A stretch of DNA of 64,000 bases from Terriglobus roseus DSM 18391 (GTDB lineage: Bacteria > Acidobacteriota > Terriglobia > Terriglobales > Acidobacteriaceae), in assembly GCF_000265425.1 (NCBI RefSeq), contig NC_018014.1, positions 1,612,001-1,676,000 on the forward strand. The letters are read 5' to 3'. The position numbers and the translations under genes are program-made. Positions 42,252 to 50,789 of this stretch are shown in pieces; position 1 is the stretch's first letter, and the number at the start of each line of letters is the position of its first letter. The notes under the pieces are model-generated. The model worked only from the letters and a program-made list of their open reading frames with translations, was not told the DNA's origin and did no database searches.

Positions 42252-43214
42252 CTAGAGTTCCAGCGAGGTGTTCTCGATGGCGCGTCTCACGTTGCCGTCG
42301 GACTTTTGGAGGCGGCGTACGGCTTCCATCTTATCGACGTTTGCCTTCAGCATGACGACGGCGATGGGAATCGACTTGCCTGCGGACTTGATGGTACGGA
42401 TGGCGTGTTCCCGATCGACACCAGTGACGCGCTGCAGCACGTTGATGCCACGCTCCACCAGCTTTTCGTTCTTCATGTGCACGTTGACCATGAGGTTGTC
42501 GTAGACGTAGCCCAGCCGGGTCATGGCGCCCGTGGTGATCATGTTGGTGATCATCTTCTGCGCGCTAGATGCCTTGAGGCGTGTGGAGCCGCTGATGACT
42601 TCAGGACCGACCTCGGCGACGATGGTGATGTCTGCCGCGTCTGCCAGGCGTGTGCTCTGATTGCAGACGATCGCTGCAGTCTGGGCTCCGCGAACACGCG
42701 CATACTCCACGGCACCAACGACGTAGGGTGTGCGGCCTGAGGCCGAGATACCGATGACGATGTCCTTCCGTGTTGGGCGGCGCTTGGCGATGTCGCGCTG
42801 TCCCATGTCGGGCGAGTCTTCGTTCACATCGGCTGCGCTGGCGAGGGCTTTGGGGCCGCCACACATGATGTACTGCACTTGGGCCGGCTGTGTTGAGAAG
42901 GTCGCGGGGCACTCGGCGGCATCCAGTGATGCGATGCGACCGGAGGAACCTGCCCCGACGTAGATGAGGCGTCCGCCGTCGCGTAGACAGCGGGCTACTA
43001 CGTCGATGACCTGCGCAATCTCCGGCAGCGCCTTTTTGACGGCTGCACTCACCTTCGCGTCTTCCGCGTTGATGATGCGTGCGATCTCGAGAGCTGACTT
43101 GGTATCGAGGCCCTCGGAGGCTTCGTTCTGCCGCTCCGTGGCCAGGGCGCGGATGTTCTCCGGGGTACGTGGAGTCGGTTTTTGTGTTTGTTCTTCCATC
43201 AAAGTTGCAGGCAT
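42252..43214 (-). CDS. murQ: N-acetylmuramic acid 6-phosphate etherase (320 aa)
   Basis: This SIS-domain lyase removes lactate from MurNAc-6-P to yield GlcNAc-6-P in peptidoglycan recycling. Signatures are LIYVGAGSSGRIASLDAAECPATF, GISASGRTPYVVGAV, VGPEVISGSTRLKASSAQKMITNMI and VTGVDREHAIRTI. An ATG at 43199 is an alternative start. The window also holds biosynthetic murA and glmU, so making and recycling of cell wall are both covered. Confidence 0.95.
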   Translation of the reverse strand: MPATLMEEQTQKPTPRTPENIRALATERQNEASEGLDTKSALEIARIINAEDAKVSAAVKKALPEIAQVIDVVARCLRDGGRLIYVGAGSSGRIASLDAAECPATFSTQPAQVQYIMCGGPKALASAADVNEDSPDMGQRDIAKRRPTRKDIVIGISASGRTPYVVGAVEYARVRGAQTAAIVCNQSTRLADAADITIVAEVGPEVISGSTRLKASSAQKMITNMITTGAMTRLGYVYDNLMVNVHMKNEKLVERGINVLQRVTGVDREHAIRTIKSAGKSIPIAVVMLKANVDKMEAVRRLQKSDGNVRRAIENTSLEL

Positions 43215-43378
43215 GGATCTCCGTCCTTCGCCATCGGCAATTCTAGTCCAACGGCACTACGATGCACGGACTTTCCTCCGAGATACCCGGAAGAACCCCA
43301 ATGACTGTCTGGCCGGTGGCCGACATATGATCCGTTGTCGTGTTTTCATCGTCTTACATTAGAGTTGAGAGCAGAGTC

Positions 43379-43969
43379 GTGAACGATCACCAGCCAATAG
43401 ATTCGGAAAATTCTTCGACGGCACACGCCGCCTCGGCACCTTCTGCGTTGCCAGGGCGTCCGCAAGGATCGCTTGGCTGGCTGCGAGATGTGTTGGCCTC
43501 GATCGCTGTTTCGGTCTTCATCATCCTCTTCCTGTATCAGCCTGTGCGCGTGGAAGGTACCAGTATGGTGCCCATGCTGCAGGACCAGGATCGTCTGTTC
43601 ATCAACAAGCTTGCTTATCGCGTGGGCACAGTGCACCACAGCGATGTCGTGGTCTTCCACTATCCTCGCGATATTACGAAGAGCTACATCAAACGTGTTA
43701 TTGCGCTGCCTGGCGATCGACTGCGTATCGACCATGGTCGCGTGTACGTGAACGATATGAAGCTTGCTGAGCCTTATGTGCCCGCCCGTTATGCGGATGA
43801 GCGCTCGCAACCGGAGATGCTTGTGCCGGAAGGCGAGTACTTCGTGATGGGCGACCATCGCTCGATCTCAAGCGACAGCCGCGACTTTGGAACGGTGGAT
43901 CGCGGTCTCATCTATGGCAAGGCAAGCTTTGTTTATTGGCCTTTCGATCAGGCTGGTGCGGTTCACTAA
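43379..43969 (+). CDS. lepB: Signal peptidase I (196 aa)
   Basis: This membrane serine peptidase cleaves signal peptides on the outer face of the inner membrane. A polar 40-residue leader precedes the anchor helix (DVLASIAVSVFIILFLY). The catalytic serine is in VRVEGTSMVPML and the lysine in KSYIKRVIALPGD, with MGDHRSISSDSRDFGTV near the end. I chose the GTG at 43379 after GAGAGCAGAG; a GTG at 43340 is the alternative. It is followed by a small exported gene and terminator. Confidence 0.9.
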   Translation: MNDHQPIDSENSSTAHAASAPSALPGRPQGSLGWLRDVLASIAVSVFIILFLYQPVRVEGTSMVPMLQDQDRLFINKLAYRVGTVHHSDVVVFHYPRDITKSYIKRVIALPGDRLRIDHGRVYVNDMKLAEPYVPARYADERSQPEMLVPEGEYFVMGDHRSISSDSRDFGTVDRGLIYGKASFVYWPFDQAGAVH

Positions 43970-44074
43970 TCAAGGCAGGGAACCAAGGCAGAGTCCAAGC
44001 GTAGCTTTGCACAACGCCGTGGGATTGCTCTGCGTCAGACTAGAAACGGGTTTCTTCACCCTTGGGAGTTTTCA

Positions 44075-44230
44075 TTGAAAAAGTTTGCCAGCAGCCTGCT
44101 TTTGATGGTCACGTTGTTTGTCGCGGGAAGCGCATTTCTGCCGACCTCGGCTGACGCGCAGCCGCGTCGCCGCCATCACCGCCCCTACCGTCACCACCGC
44201 CCCTACCATCACCGTGGCTATCGCCGGTAG
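44075..44230 (+). CDS. Tiny exported His/Arg-rich protein (51 aa)
   Basis: A short frame begins with TTG at 44075 behind GGGAG (7-base spacing). Residues 1-28 form a clean signal peptide (KKFASSLLLMVTLFVAGSAF, then SADA-Q). The mature 22-23 residues are almost only R, H, P, Y and G in a duplicated HHRPY pattern. It ends 30 bases before a strong terminator, 105 bases after lepB. The composition suggests metal or anion binding, or a cationic envelope peptide; this is inference. No family is known to me. Confidence 0.6.
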   Translation: MKKFASSLLLMVTLFVAGSAFLPTSADAQPRRRHHRPYRHHRPYHHRGYRR

Positions 44231-44260
44231 GCGGTAAGTCTCTCGGCTAACGCCAAAGTA

Positions 44261-44286
44261 AAAGCCCCGCCTTCTGGCGGGGCTTT
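44261..44286. terminator. Strong terminator between lepB unit and tpiA
   Basis: AAAGCCCCGCC (44261-44271) pairs with GGCGGGGCTTT (44276-44286) around TTCT, with T-run after it and A-run before it, so it can end transcription from both sides. Confidence 0.92.
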
Positions 44287-44306
44287 TTGGTTTCAAAAGT
44301 TGGACC

Positions 44307-45062
44307 TCAAATATGCGTGTGAACGATCTTCGCCAACGACTTCGGATCCAGACTGGCTCCACCGATCAGGAGGCCGTCGATGTCCGACTGCGAGAGAAGT
44401 GAGGCACTGTTCTCGGGCTTTACCGAACCGCCGTAGAGGATGCGCGTGTTCTCTGCGATCTCATAGTTGAAGACACGTGCGAGTTCGCTCCGAATGATGG
44501 CGTGCACTTCGTTGGCGACTTCGGGGCTGGCGGTGGATCCGGTGCCAATGGCCCAGACTGGCTCATACGCGACGACCAGCGTGCCGGCGCTGGAGGCGGG
44601 CAGGTTGGAGAGCGCGGCGCCCATCTGTGCCATCAGCGTGTCCTTGGTGAAGCCGCCCTGGCGGTCCGCCAGCATCTCGCCCAGGCATAAGACAGGCGTG
44701 AGGGCGTGCGCGATGGCGGCCTTCAGTTTGAGGCTGACCTGCTCGTAGCTTTCATTGGCATAGAGACGGCGTTCGGAGTGACCGAGCAAAACGTGTGTTG
44801 CGCCGATGCTGGTGAGCATGGTGGGCGATGTCTGACCGGTGTAGGGGCCCTCGTTCAGCCAATGCATGGTCTGCGCGCCGGCGCGGACGTGCGTGCCGCG
44901 CACGCGATCGATGACGGTCGAGAGTGAGGTCGCCGTGGGAAAGATTACGATCTCGGCCTTCTCGTGGTCGTGCACTTTCGGGAGAAAGGCGTTCAGGAAC
45001 TCAAGCGACTCCATCGGAGTCTTGTACATCTTCCAGTTTGCCGCAATGATTTTCTTACGCAT
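44307..45062 (-). CDS. tpiA: Triosephosphate isomerase (251 aa)
   Basis: This is the TIM-barrel enzyme of glycolysis interconverting DHAP and glyceraldehyde 3-phosphate. Catalytic parts are lysine in IIAANWKMYK, histidine in LLGHSERR, and glutamate in VVAYEPVWAIGTG, with the flexible loop just after and YGGSVKPEN at the phosphate site. The ATG at 45062 begins at the conserved RKKIIAANWK; a longer frame to 45086 is unlikely. It lies 91 bases after pgk. Confidence 0.96.
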   Translation of the reverse strand: MRKKIIAANWKMYKTPMESLEFLNAFLPKVHDHEKAEIVIFPTATSLSTVIDRVRGTHVRAGAQTMHWLNEGPYTGQTSPTMLTSIGATHVLLGHSERRLYANESYEQVSLKLKAAIAHALTPVLCLGEMLADRQGGFTKDTLMAQMGAALSNLPASSAGTLVVAYEPVWAIGTGSTASPEVANEVHAIIRSELARVFNYEIAENTRILYGGSVKPENSASLLSQSDIDGLLIGGASLDPKSLAKIVHTHI

Positions 45063-45153
45063 CCGTCTGTTCCTAACCTCTCTCAATGCGGCAGCTTATG
45101 CGACGCGGCGGCACCAGGGCAATCCCTGTTGTGCCGCGCCGCGCAATGAACGA

Positions 45154-46368
45154 TTATTTTTGCGTCAGAGCTGCGACGCCGGGCAGGGTCTTGCCTTCGA
45201 GGAACTCAAGCGAAGCTCCGCCGCCGGTGCTGATGTGCGTGATCTTATCGGTGACGCCGGCCATTACGGCTGCGCTGACGCTATCACCGCCGCCGATGAT
45301 GCTGGTAGCGAATTCATTGTCTGCAACGGCGTGCGCGACGGCCATGGTGCCCTTGGCGAAGGCAGGCATCTCGAAGACGCCCATGGGACCGTTCCAGACG
45401 ATGGTTCGAGCGTCCTTGATCTCCTTGACGAAGAGCTCGACGGACTTGGGTCCGATATCGAGTGCCATGAGGTCTGCAGGGAAGTCGCCTGTGCCGTCGA
45501 AGGTGCTGGTCGTCGCGTCGGGTGCGAACTTGTCCGCGAGGATGTGGTCGACGGGCAGAAGGAAGCGCACGCCCTTCGCCTCGGCCTTTTTCAGCGCAGC
45601 TGCGGCGATGTCGATCTTGTCGGCTTCCAGCAGGCTCTTGCCGGTCTTCTGACCCTGAGCGTTCAGGAAGGTGTAAGCCATGCCGCCACCAACGATGATG
45701 GCGTCCACCTGGTTGAGCAGGTTGTCGATGACGTCGATCTTGTCGGAGACCTTGGCGCCGCCGATGATGGCGACGAAGGGCTTGTCGGGAGTGGTGAGCG
45801 CCTTGCCAAGATAGTTCAGTTCCTTATCCATCAGCAGGCCGCTGGCACTCTGCTTCACGAAGTGCGTGATGCCTTCGGTGGAGGCGTGTGCGCGGTGGGC
45901 CGCGCCGAAGGCGTCGTTCACGTAGACGTCGGCGAGCTTCGACAGCTTTTCGGCGAAGGCGGGGTCGTTCTTCTCTTCTTCCTTGTGGAAGCGCAGGTTT
46001 TCCAGCAGCAGGGCCTGGCCGTGCTCGAGCTTGTCGACGAGTTCTTCAGCGATCTCACCGACGCAATCGGGGGAGAAGGCGACGTTGCGCGAGGCGCCGA
46101 GGTCGGCGTCGAGCAACTGGCGCAGACGATCGACGACGGGACGGAGGCTCATGCTCTCGACTCGCTCGCCTTTGGGGCGGCCGAGATGTGCTGCGAGGAT
46201 CACCTTCGCCTTAGCGCGGAGGGCGTACTCGATGGTCGGCAGTGTCTCGCGGATGCGGGTGTCGTCCAGGATTTCGCCGCCGTCCTTGGAGAGCGGAACG
46301 TTGAAGTCGACGCGGATAAACACGCGCTTGCCATGCAGATCGAGATCACGAATCGAAAGCGTTGCCAT
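45154..46368 (-). CDS. pgk: Phosphoglycerate kinase (404 aa)
   Basis: This enzyme transfers phosphate between 1,3-bisphosphoglycerate and ADP. Evidence: [63 protein letters not shown] and the C-terminal [16 protein letters not shown] with [20 protein letters not shown]. The ATG at 46368 starts [15 protein letters not shown]; no strong ribosome site is seen. It lies 118 bases after htrA on the same strand and before tpiA. Confidence 0.96.
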   Translation of the reverse strand: MATLSIRDLDLHGKRVFIRVDFNVPLSKDGGEILDDTRIRETLPTIEYALRAKAKVILAAHLGRPKGERVESMSLRPVVDRLRQLLDADLGASRNVAFSPDCVGEIAEELVDKLEHGQALLLENLRFHKEEEKNDPAFAEKLSKLADVYVNDAFGAAHRAHASTEGITHFVKQSASGLLMDKELNYLGKALTTPDKPFVAIIGGAKVSDKIDVIDNLLNQVDAIIVGGGMAYTFLNAQGQKTGKSLLEADKIDIAAAALKKAEAKGVRFLLPVDHILADKFAPDATTSTFDGTGDFPADLMALDIGPKSVELFVKEIKDARTIVWNGPMGVFEMPAFAKGTMAVAHAVADNEFATSIIGGGDSVSAAVMAGVTDKITHISTGGGASLEFLEGKTLPGVAALTQK

Positions 46369-46486
46369 AAGGACAGGATACCGCCGTGGCAAAGGCGACG
46401 GGCGGCTATCGCTCGCCGCAAAGGGAACAGCCCCTGCGGGAGCGCAGGGGCTGTTGACGTTTGGTGCGGTTTACTGAAGTTCCGGC

Positions 46487-48052
46487 TTAGCCCTGGTTCG
46501 GCGTGACCACGCGGTAGCTTGCGCCGCCATTAGACCAGACCAGCAGCAGCATTTCCTTGCCGTTCGGCACGGTCTTGATGTTGCTGGCGAGCTGATCGGC
46601 AGAGGCGACGGGCTTGCGATTCACCTCCATGATGACGTCGCCGGGCTGAAGGCCCGCATCTTCTGCCGGGCTGCCGGGACGCACCTGAGCGATGGCTGCA
46701 CCATTGACGCTGGCCGGGATGTTCATCTGCTGCCGGACCTCCGGTGTCAGATCGCTCATGGCCAAGCCGAGCTTACCGCCGTTGGACTGGCCGCCGTTGT
46801 CGCCATCGTTGGCTGCGACCTCGCCGTCCTTCTTGTACTCACCCAGTGCGACGTTGATGTTCTGGCGCGATCCGTTGCGGAGGACGCCCAGGTCGATCTT
46901 TGTGCCCGGCGTGAGCTGTGCCACCTGCACCTGGAGCGCGCCACCGTTTTCAATCGGCTTGCCGTTGACGCTGGTGATTACGTCGCCATTCTTGAGTCCG
47001 GCGTTGCTGGCCGGCGAGCCAGGCGTGACCTGCGAGACGATCGCACCGAGCGCCTGGTCGAGATTGAAGAACTGGGCATTCTGCGGCGTCACGTCATTCA
47101 TGGCAATGCCGAGGTAGCCGTGGTGCACGCTGCCGGTCTTGATGATCTGGTCAGCGATGGCCTTGGCAGTGGCGGCCGGGATCGCGAAGCTGGCACCGGC
47201 GAAGCTGCCACTGTTGGTGGCGATCATCTGATTGATGCCGACGAGTTCGCCGTGAGCGTTGACGAGAGGACCACCGCTGTTGCCGGGGTTCACGGCTGCG
47301 TCGGTCTGGATGAGGCCACCGGGTGTGCGCGCATCGCTGGAGAAGGGTGCGGCGCGGTTTACCGCGCTGACGATGCCGCGTGTGACGCTGAACTGCAGGA
47401 CGCCGAAGGGGCTGCCGAAGGCTAGCACGGTCTGGCCGGGCTGCAGCTTGCTGGAGTCGCCCCAGGAGATAGCGGGCAGATCATGCGCATCGACCTTCAC
47501 GACGGCGATGTCCGTGAGCTTGTCGGTGCCGATGACCTTGCCGGTGAGCACGCGGCGGTCATGCAGTGTGACCTTGATCTGGGTGGCGCCCTGCACGACG
47601 TGGTTGTTGGTCACGATGTAGCCGTCCGGCGAGATGATGACGCCGGAACCTACGCCGTGGCGCAGTTGCTGCTGCTGGGGCATGGCACCGCGACCGAGGC
47701 CACCGCCGCCGCCGAAGAACTGACGGAGTTGCGGTGGCAGATCCGACGGGTCGATGCCGCGCTGTGCGGTCTGCCCGTCTTCGTCATCGTCCGAGCCTCG
47801 GCTGGTGACGGCGACGTTGACGACGGCGGGTGTGACGCGGGCTGCGAGCGTCTCCATGTCATGGTCTAGCGCGGCCAGCGACGAGACGCTCTGATCGTCC
47901 AGAGCCGACGCGGAGATCGCGTTGGCATGCACGCCGGTCCCGTGCAGGAACATGGCGGAGCCGAGTACGGCCACGGCAGCCAGGCTACCCGGAAGTGCGA
48001 AGCGGCGGGCGTTAGTGCGAGCGGTAACTAATGAATTAGTTGTTAGCGGCAT
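46487..48052 (-). CDS. htrA: HtrA/Do-type serine protease with two PDZ domains (521 aa)
   Basis: This predicted periplasmic quality-control protease has an N-terminal signal anchor (LPGSLAAVAVLGSAMFLHG, near 21-39) and a trypsin-like domain with catalytic histidine in TNNHVV, aspartate in LTDIAVVK and serine in GNSGGPL. Two PDZ domains follow (near 290-380 and 420-510: GLKNGDVITSVNGKPI, GLQPGDVIMEVNRKPV). The ATG at 48052 has GGAG 11 bases upstream. A 16-base palindrome (48026-48041) lies within codons 4-9 and matches one before blaI. It follows blaR1 by 33 bases, a probable operon. Confidence 0.92.
   Translation of the reverse strand: MPLTTNSLVTARTNARRFALPGSLAAVAVLGSAMFLHGTGVHANAISASALDDQSVSSLAALDHDMETLAARVTPAVVNVAVTSRGSDDDEDGQTAQRGIDPSDLPPQLRQFFGGGGGLGRGAMPQQQQLRHGVGSGVIISPDGYIVTNNHVVQGATQIKVTLHDRRVLTGKVIGTDKLTDIAVVKVDAHDLPAISWGDSSKLQPGQTVLAFGSPFGVLQFSVTRGIVSAVNRAAPFSSDARTPGGLIQTDAAVNPGNSGGPLVNAHGELVGINQMIATNSGSFAGASFAIPAATAKAIADQIIKTGSVHHGYLGIAMNDVTPQNAQFFNLDQALGAIVSQVTPGSPASNAGLKNGDVITSVNGKPIENGGALQVQVAQLTPGTKIDLGVLRNGSRQNINVALGEYKKDGEVAANDGDNGGQSNGGKLGLAMSDLTPEVRQQMNIPASVNGAAIAQVRPGSPAEDAGLQPGDVIMEVNRKPVASADQLASNIKTVPNGKEMLLLVWSNGGASYRVVTPNQG
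48026..48041. promoter_or_regulatory. Palindromic operator candidate inside start of htrA
   Basis: AACTAATGAATTAGTT is a 16-base dyad (half-sites AACTAA/TTAGTT, 4-base spacer). It differs from the site at 49838-49853 at one spacer base. It lies 11-26 bases inside the htrA reading frame. Confidence 0.7.
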
Positions 48053-48085
48053 GGTGGTGTCTTCTCCTGGAGGTGATGTCGGGTA

Positions 48086-49402
48086 CTAAAGCTCGATGAG
48101 GATCCAGCCGTTGCGGACGGGCACGGCTACGTAGGGCGTTGTGAACTCAGTGGTGACGAAGCGGACGGTGGCGTCATCGCTGTCCTGTCCGTTTGATTCC
48201 GCGTCCTGCGCTGCTGTCTGGAGGAACCGGGCAGACGCATAGCCGCGCGGAAGAATTTGCACCGGTTGCAACGTGGCCTTGAGTTGCGGCTTGGGGGCGC
48301 TGCTGTGGCGCATCTTCGATTGCGGCTTCACGGTGAAGGTCGCCGGTACCATGTGCATTGTCGAAGCCGCGGTGGTGCTCGATGCTTTCACCATGGCTGC
48401 GGTGAGTGCGGAAGGCACGGTGGTGATCGCGGGTACCTGTGTGGCGGCCAGGCTCATGGGTGCGTCGGCAAAGCGGACGAGGCGCGGCGCGTGTGCAAGC
48501 CCTGCTGAGGCCGTCAGCAGAAGGGCCGCTGCTGTGGCGCTTGCCATGCCGGACTGCCTGCCGGTCCATGCCGGACGTTGTGACAGGAGTGCGTAGACGC
48601 GCTGCGTAAGCTCTGATTTGCGTCCCCATGCCGCGAGGGCCAGGCGTAGGCTTCTGCGCTGCATGCGCTGCTCGGCCAGGTGCGTGAGCGAGGCGGCGTA
48701 GGCCAGCGGCTCGGATGTTGTGGCGACCACCTTCGCGTCGCAGGCGAGTTCGCGCTGGATGCCGATGCTGCGGTTGAGCCAATGTAGCGCCGGGTTCAGC
48801 GGCACGAGCACCAGGCCGAGCTGGAGCAGCAGGTTGATCCAGTCGTCGCGACGGCGCAGGTGTTCGCACTCGTGCAGGGCGATCTGGCGGAGTTCGCTTA
48901 CCGTGAGCTTTGGAACGAGCCATTCCGGCAGGAGAAGCACCGGGCGGAAGAAGCCAAGAATGGCCGGGCTATCGACCTCAGACGAAAGGCAGAGAAGGGC
49001 ACGGCGGTCGCCTGCGGTGAAGCTGTCAACGCCGGCGATGGTGACCGGGACCGCGTTGCGGCGGACTCGGCGCAGGTGCTTCCATGCCAGGACGAGATCC
49101 GTCGCGCGCGCGATCGCAGCGGTCAACCAGATGGCGGCAATCGCTGTGGCGATCCATGGGGCCATGCGCAGTGGTGCTGTGCCGGTGGATGACGCGGTAA
49201 CGTGCGTCACAGACGGCAACCAGGGAAGGATGGCGGCTGCGACGAAGATGGCGACGAGCAGCGTGTGGCGCAGCGCGGGCGATGCCTTTGGCGTGAGTCG
49301 TAGAAGTGCCGATGCCAGCAGAGCCAGCGCGGCACCCTGCCACAGGCCGGCGATGCATCCGGTTGCGACAACGATCGAGAGATGCGCGAAGACCGGGGTC
49401 AT
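48086..49402 (-). CDS. blaR1: BlaR1/MecR1-like M56 membrane metalloprotease (438 aa)
   Basis: This signal-transducing protease has four N-terminal membrane helices (e.g. GLWQGAALALLASALLRL) and a zinc-protease core: HECEHLRRRDDW (HExxH type) and IQRELACDAKVV. A last helix (GMASATAAALLLTASAGLAHA) follows, and a short outer region of about 120 residues without a penicillin-binding domain. In characterised relatives the activated protease cleaves the BlaI repressor. It overlaps blaI by 4 bases (ATGA) and precedes htrA by 33 bases. The lack of a beta-lactam sensor implies another signal. Confidence 0.9.
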   Translation of the reverse strand: MTPVFAHLSIVVATGCIAGLWQGAALALLASALLRLTPKASPALRHTLLVAIFVAAAILPWLPSVTHVTASSTGTAPLRMAPWIATAIAAIWLTAAIARATDLVLAWKHLRRVRRNAVPVTIAGVDSFTAGDRRALLCLSSEVDSPAILGFFRPVLLLPEWLVPKLTVSELRQIALHECEHLRRRDDWINLLLQLGLVLVPLNPALHWLNRSIGIQRELACDAKVVATTSEPLAYAASLTHLAEQRMQRRSLRLALAAWGRKSELTQRVYALLSQRPAWTGRQSGMASATAAALLLTASAGLAHAPRLVRFADAPMSLAATQVPAITTVPSALTAAMVKASSTTAASTMHMVPATFTVKPQSKMRHSSAPKPQLKATLQPVQILPRGYASARFLQTAAQDAESNGQDSDDATVRFVTTEFTTPYVAVPVRNGWILIEL

Positions 49403-49812
49403 TTCGCCACCTCATCCGACGCAGACTTCTGCGCGGCTTCTGCTTCTGCGATGGCCTTTTTCAGGCGTGCCAGTTCATCCGAGCTGACGTCGCCTTCGCC
49501 CAGCAGCGCGAGCATCAGACGCTCGCGGCTATTGCCGAAGAAGCGGTGCATCACGTGGCGCACCTCGTGCTGCTGCGCATCCTGCTCGGCGACGCAGGCG
49601 GTGTAGAGGAAGGCGCGGCCTTCCTGCCGGTGCTCTACGTAGCCCTTGGTTTCGAGGATGCGGATGGTCGTCAGGACGGAGGTGTAGGCGAGGCGCGACT
49701 CCTCCGGCATGGCAGAGACGAGGTCCTGCACGGAACACTCTCCGCAGGTCCAGAGCAGGCGCATGAGCCTGAGTTCGGCTTCAGTCAACGTATTGGAGCG
49801 GCGCGGCGGCAT
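49399..49812 (-). CDS. blaI: BlaI/MecI-family transcriptional repressor (137 aa)
   Basis: This winged-helix repressor has LTEAELRLMRLLWTCGECSVQDLV and TSVLTTIRILETKGYVEHRQEG (helix-turn-helix and wing), then a helical dimerisation part ending KSASDEVAK. I chose the ATG at 49812 (PPRRSNTLTE); an upstream TTG at 49839 would read through the operator. The palindrome at 49838-49853 lies 26 bases upstream, fitting autorepression. It is followed by blaR1 and htrA. The cleavage site for BlaR1 is not obvious. Confidence 0.92.
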   Translation of the reverse strand: MPPRRSNTLTEAELRLMRLLWTCGECSVQDLVSAMPEESRLAYTSVLTTIRILETKGYVEHRQEGRAFLYTACVAEQDAQQHEVRHVMHRFFGNSRERLMLALLGEGDVSSDELARLKKAIAEAEAAQKSASDEVAK

Positions 49813-49837
49813 TTCGTCTCTGGTAGGAAAGACGAGC

Positions 49838-49853
49838 AACTAAGGAATTAGTT
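49838..49853. promoter_or_regulatory. Palindromic operator candidate upstream of blaI
   Basis: AACTAAGGAATTAGTT, the near-twin of the site in htrA, lies 26 bases before the blaI start between parE and blaI, where a BlaI dimer would autoregulate. Both copies are followed by TTAGCGGC-like sequence. Confidence 0.75.
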
Positions 49854-49874
49854 AGCGGCGGGAATTGCGCTTTC

Positions 49875-50174
49875 CTAGCGGGCAGGTGCGGGCGCTTCCC
49901 GACTGTGCCGGACGGTCAGGATGATCACGGTGTCCGTTTTCACTTCGTAGATAACGATGTAGGCCCCGTGGCCGAAGCGCACCACCCACTCCCGCCTGCT
50001 TATGTGACCGGGCACGCGGCGACCGAGCAGAGGGAATGTCTCAAGGATTCGTGCGCCCGACTGGATGTCCATGAGCGCACGAAGAGCCGTTGCTCGGCTT
50101 TTGACGGCCACCAGGTGCGCATACAGGCGATCAAAATCGTCGAAGGTCTTCGGTGACCAACTTAGGTGTGGCAT
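49875..50174 (-). CDS. ParE/RelE-superfamily toxin (99 aa)
   Basis: This is a small basic toxin of the ParE/RelE fold: LSWSPKTFDDFDRLYAHL, a RALMDIQSGARILETFPLLGRRV segment and the C-terminal strand YIVIYEVKTDTVIILTVRHSRE. ParE toxins poison gyrase. The gene overlaps its antitoxin by 13 bases, the usual coupling. It ends 22 bases before the blaI operator on the same strand. Confidence 0.85.
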   Translation of the reverse strand: MPHLSWSPKTFDDFDRLYAHLVAVKSRATALRALMDIQSGARILETFPLLGRRVPGHISRREWVVRFGHGAYIVIYEVKTDTVIILTVRHSREAPAPAR

Positions 50175-50455
50175 GAAGGACGCGGAGCATCTGGATCGTC
50201 GTGAAGACGTTTGATCCAGTCACGCATCTCGTCCTGAGACACATGCAGACCGGTCCGTTGGTAGTCCTGCCATGCAGACTCGGCATCCGCAAGCATCTGC
50301 TCCCGCTCTTCCGGCGACTGCAACTCTCCTGCTTCGAGGTACTGGTCGATGGCTTCGCGAACGAGAAGGTCTGGTGAGCGCAATTGTGCCGCAGCCAGGC
50401 TCTCGAGGCGCTCCTGCTGGTCGGGCTGAACGACGATCGCGTGCGAGGCTGCCAT
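50162..50455 (-). CDS. Ribbon-helix-helix antitoxin (97 aa)
   Basis: The partner of the ParE-like toxin. Residues 1-40 are an RHH-like DNA-binding segment (HAIVVQPDQQERLESLAAAQ, SPDLLVREAIDQYLE); the acidic C-terminal half (SPEEREQMLADAESAW...DEMRDWIKRLHDD) would cover the toxin. The stop lies inside the toxin start. No ribosome site is strong. The RHH assignment is by pattern only. Confidence 0.75.
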   Translation of the reverse strand: MAASHAIVVQPDQQERLESLAAAQLRSPDLLVREAIDQYLEAGELQSPEEREQMLADAESAWQDYQRTGLHVSQDEMRDWIKRLHDDPDAPRPSCHT

Positions 50456-50491
50456 GCGGAGATGATAACGCTGGCTGTGTCCGGGCCAAAA

Positions 50492-50761
50492 CTACTTCTT
50501 GCGCTTCTTTTCCAGCCGGTGCCAATACTGGAATGGGTCTTCGTAGAGCTCACCGTCGACTTCGGCGATCCGGCCCTGCATGCGAGTTTGCGCGTCGGTG
50601 ACGGCTTTGTTGTAGACGGCGGGTGCGATGTCTTCGAGGAAGAAGTCGAGGAGCATGCCTGCGGGCAGGTCGCCGATGGGCTCGGGCAGATTGCGGTCGA
50701 AGTAGCGCTGGATGGAGGCGATGGCTTCTTTGCGGAGGTGGTCTGGGAGTTCGATCGGCAT
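50492..50761 (-). CDS. DUF2164 family protein (89 aa)
   Basis: This small soluble protein has the family pattern LPDHLRKEAIASIQRYFDRNLPEPIGDL, AGMLLDFFLEDIAPAVYNKAV and a basic end (YWHRLEKKRKK). Function is unknown in all members I know. It is not clearly operonic with the antitoxin gene, 36 bases downstream, but co-transcription is possible. The ATG at 50761 is the only sensible start. Confidence 0.85.
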   Translation of the reverse strand: MPIELPDHLRKEAIASIQRYFDRNLPEPIGDLPAGMLLDFFLEDIAPAVYNKAVTDAQTRMQGRIAEVDGELYEDPFQYWHRLEKKRKK

Positions 50762-50789
50762 GACAGAACTAGTTTGCCATCACCAAACG

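Noticed and set aside
44866..46506. Plus-strand 546-codon frame opposite tpiA/pgk
   Set aside because: Composition and lack of domains mark it as a shadow of pgk and tpiA.
48086..49812. Beta-lactam resistance locus
   Set aside because: BlaI and M56 are present but no beta-lactamase or penicillin-binding sensor domain is found, so this is not a classical blaZ-type locus.
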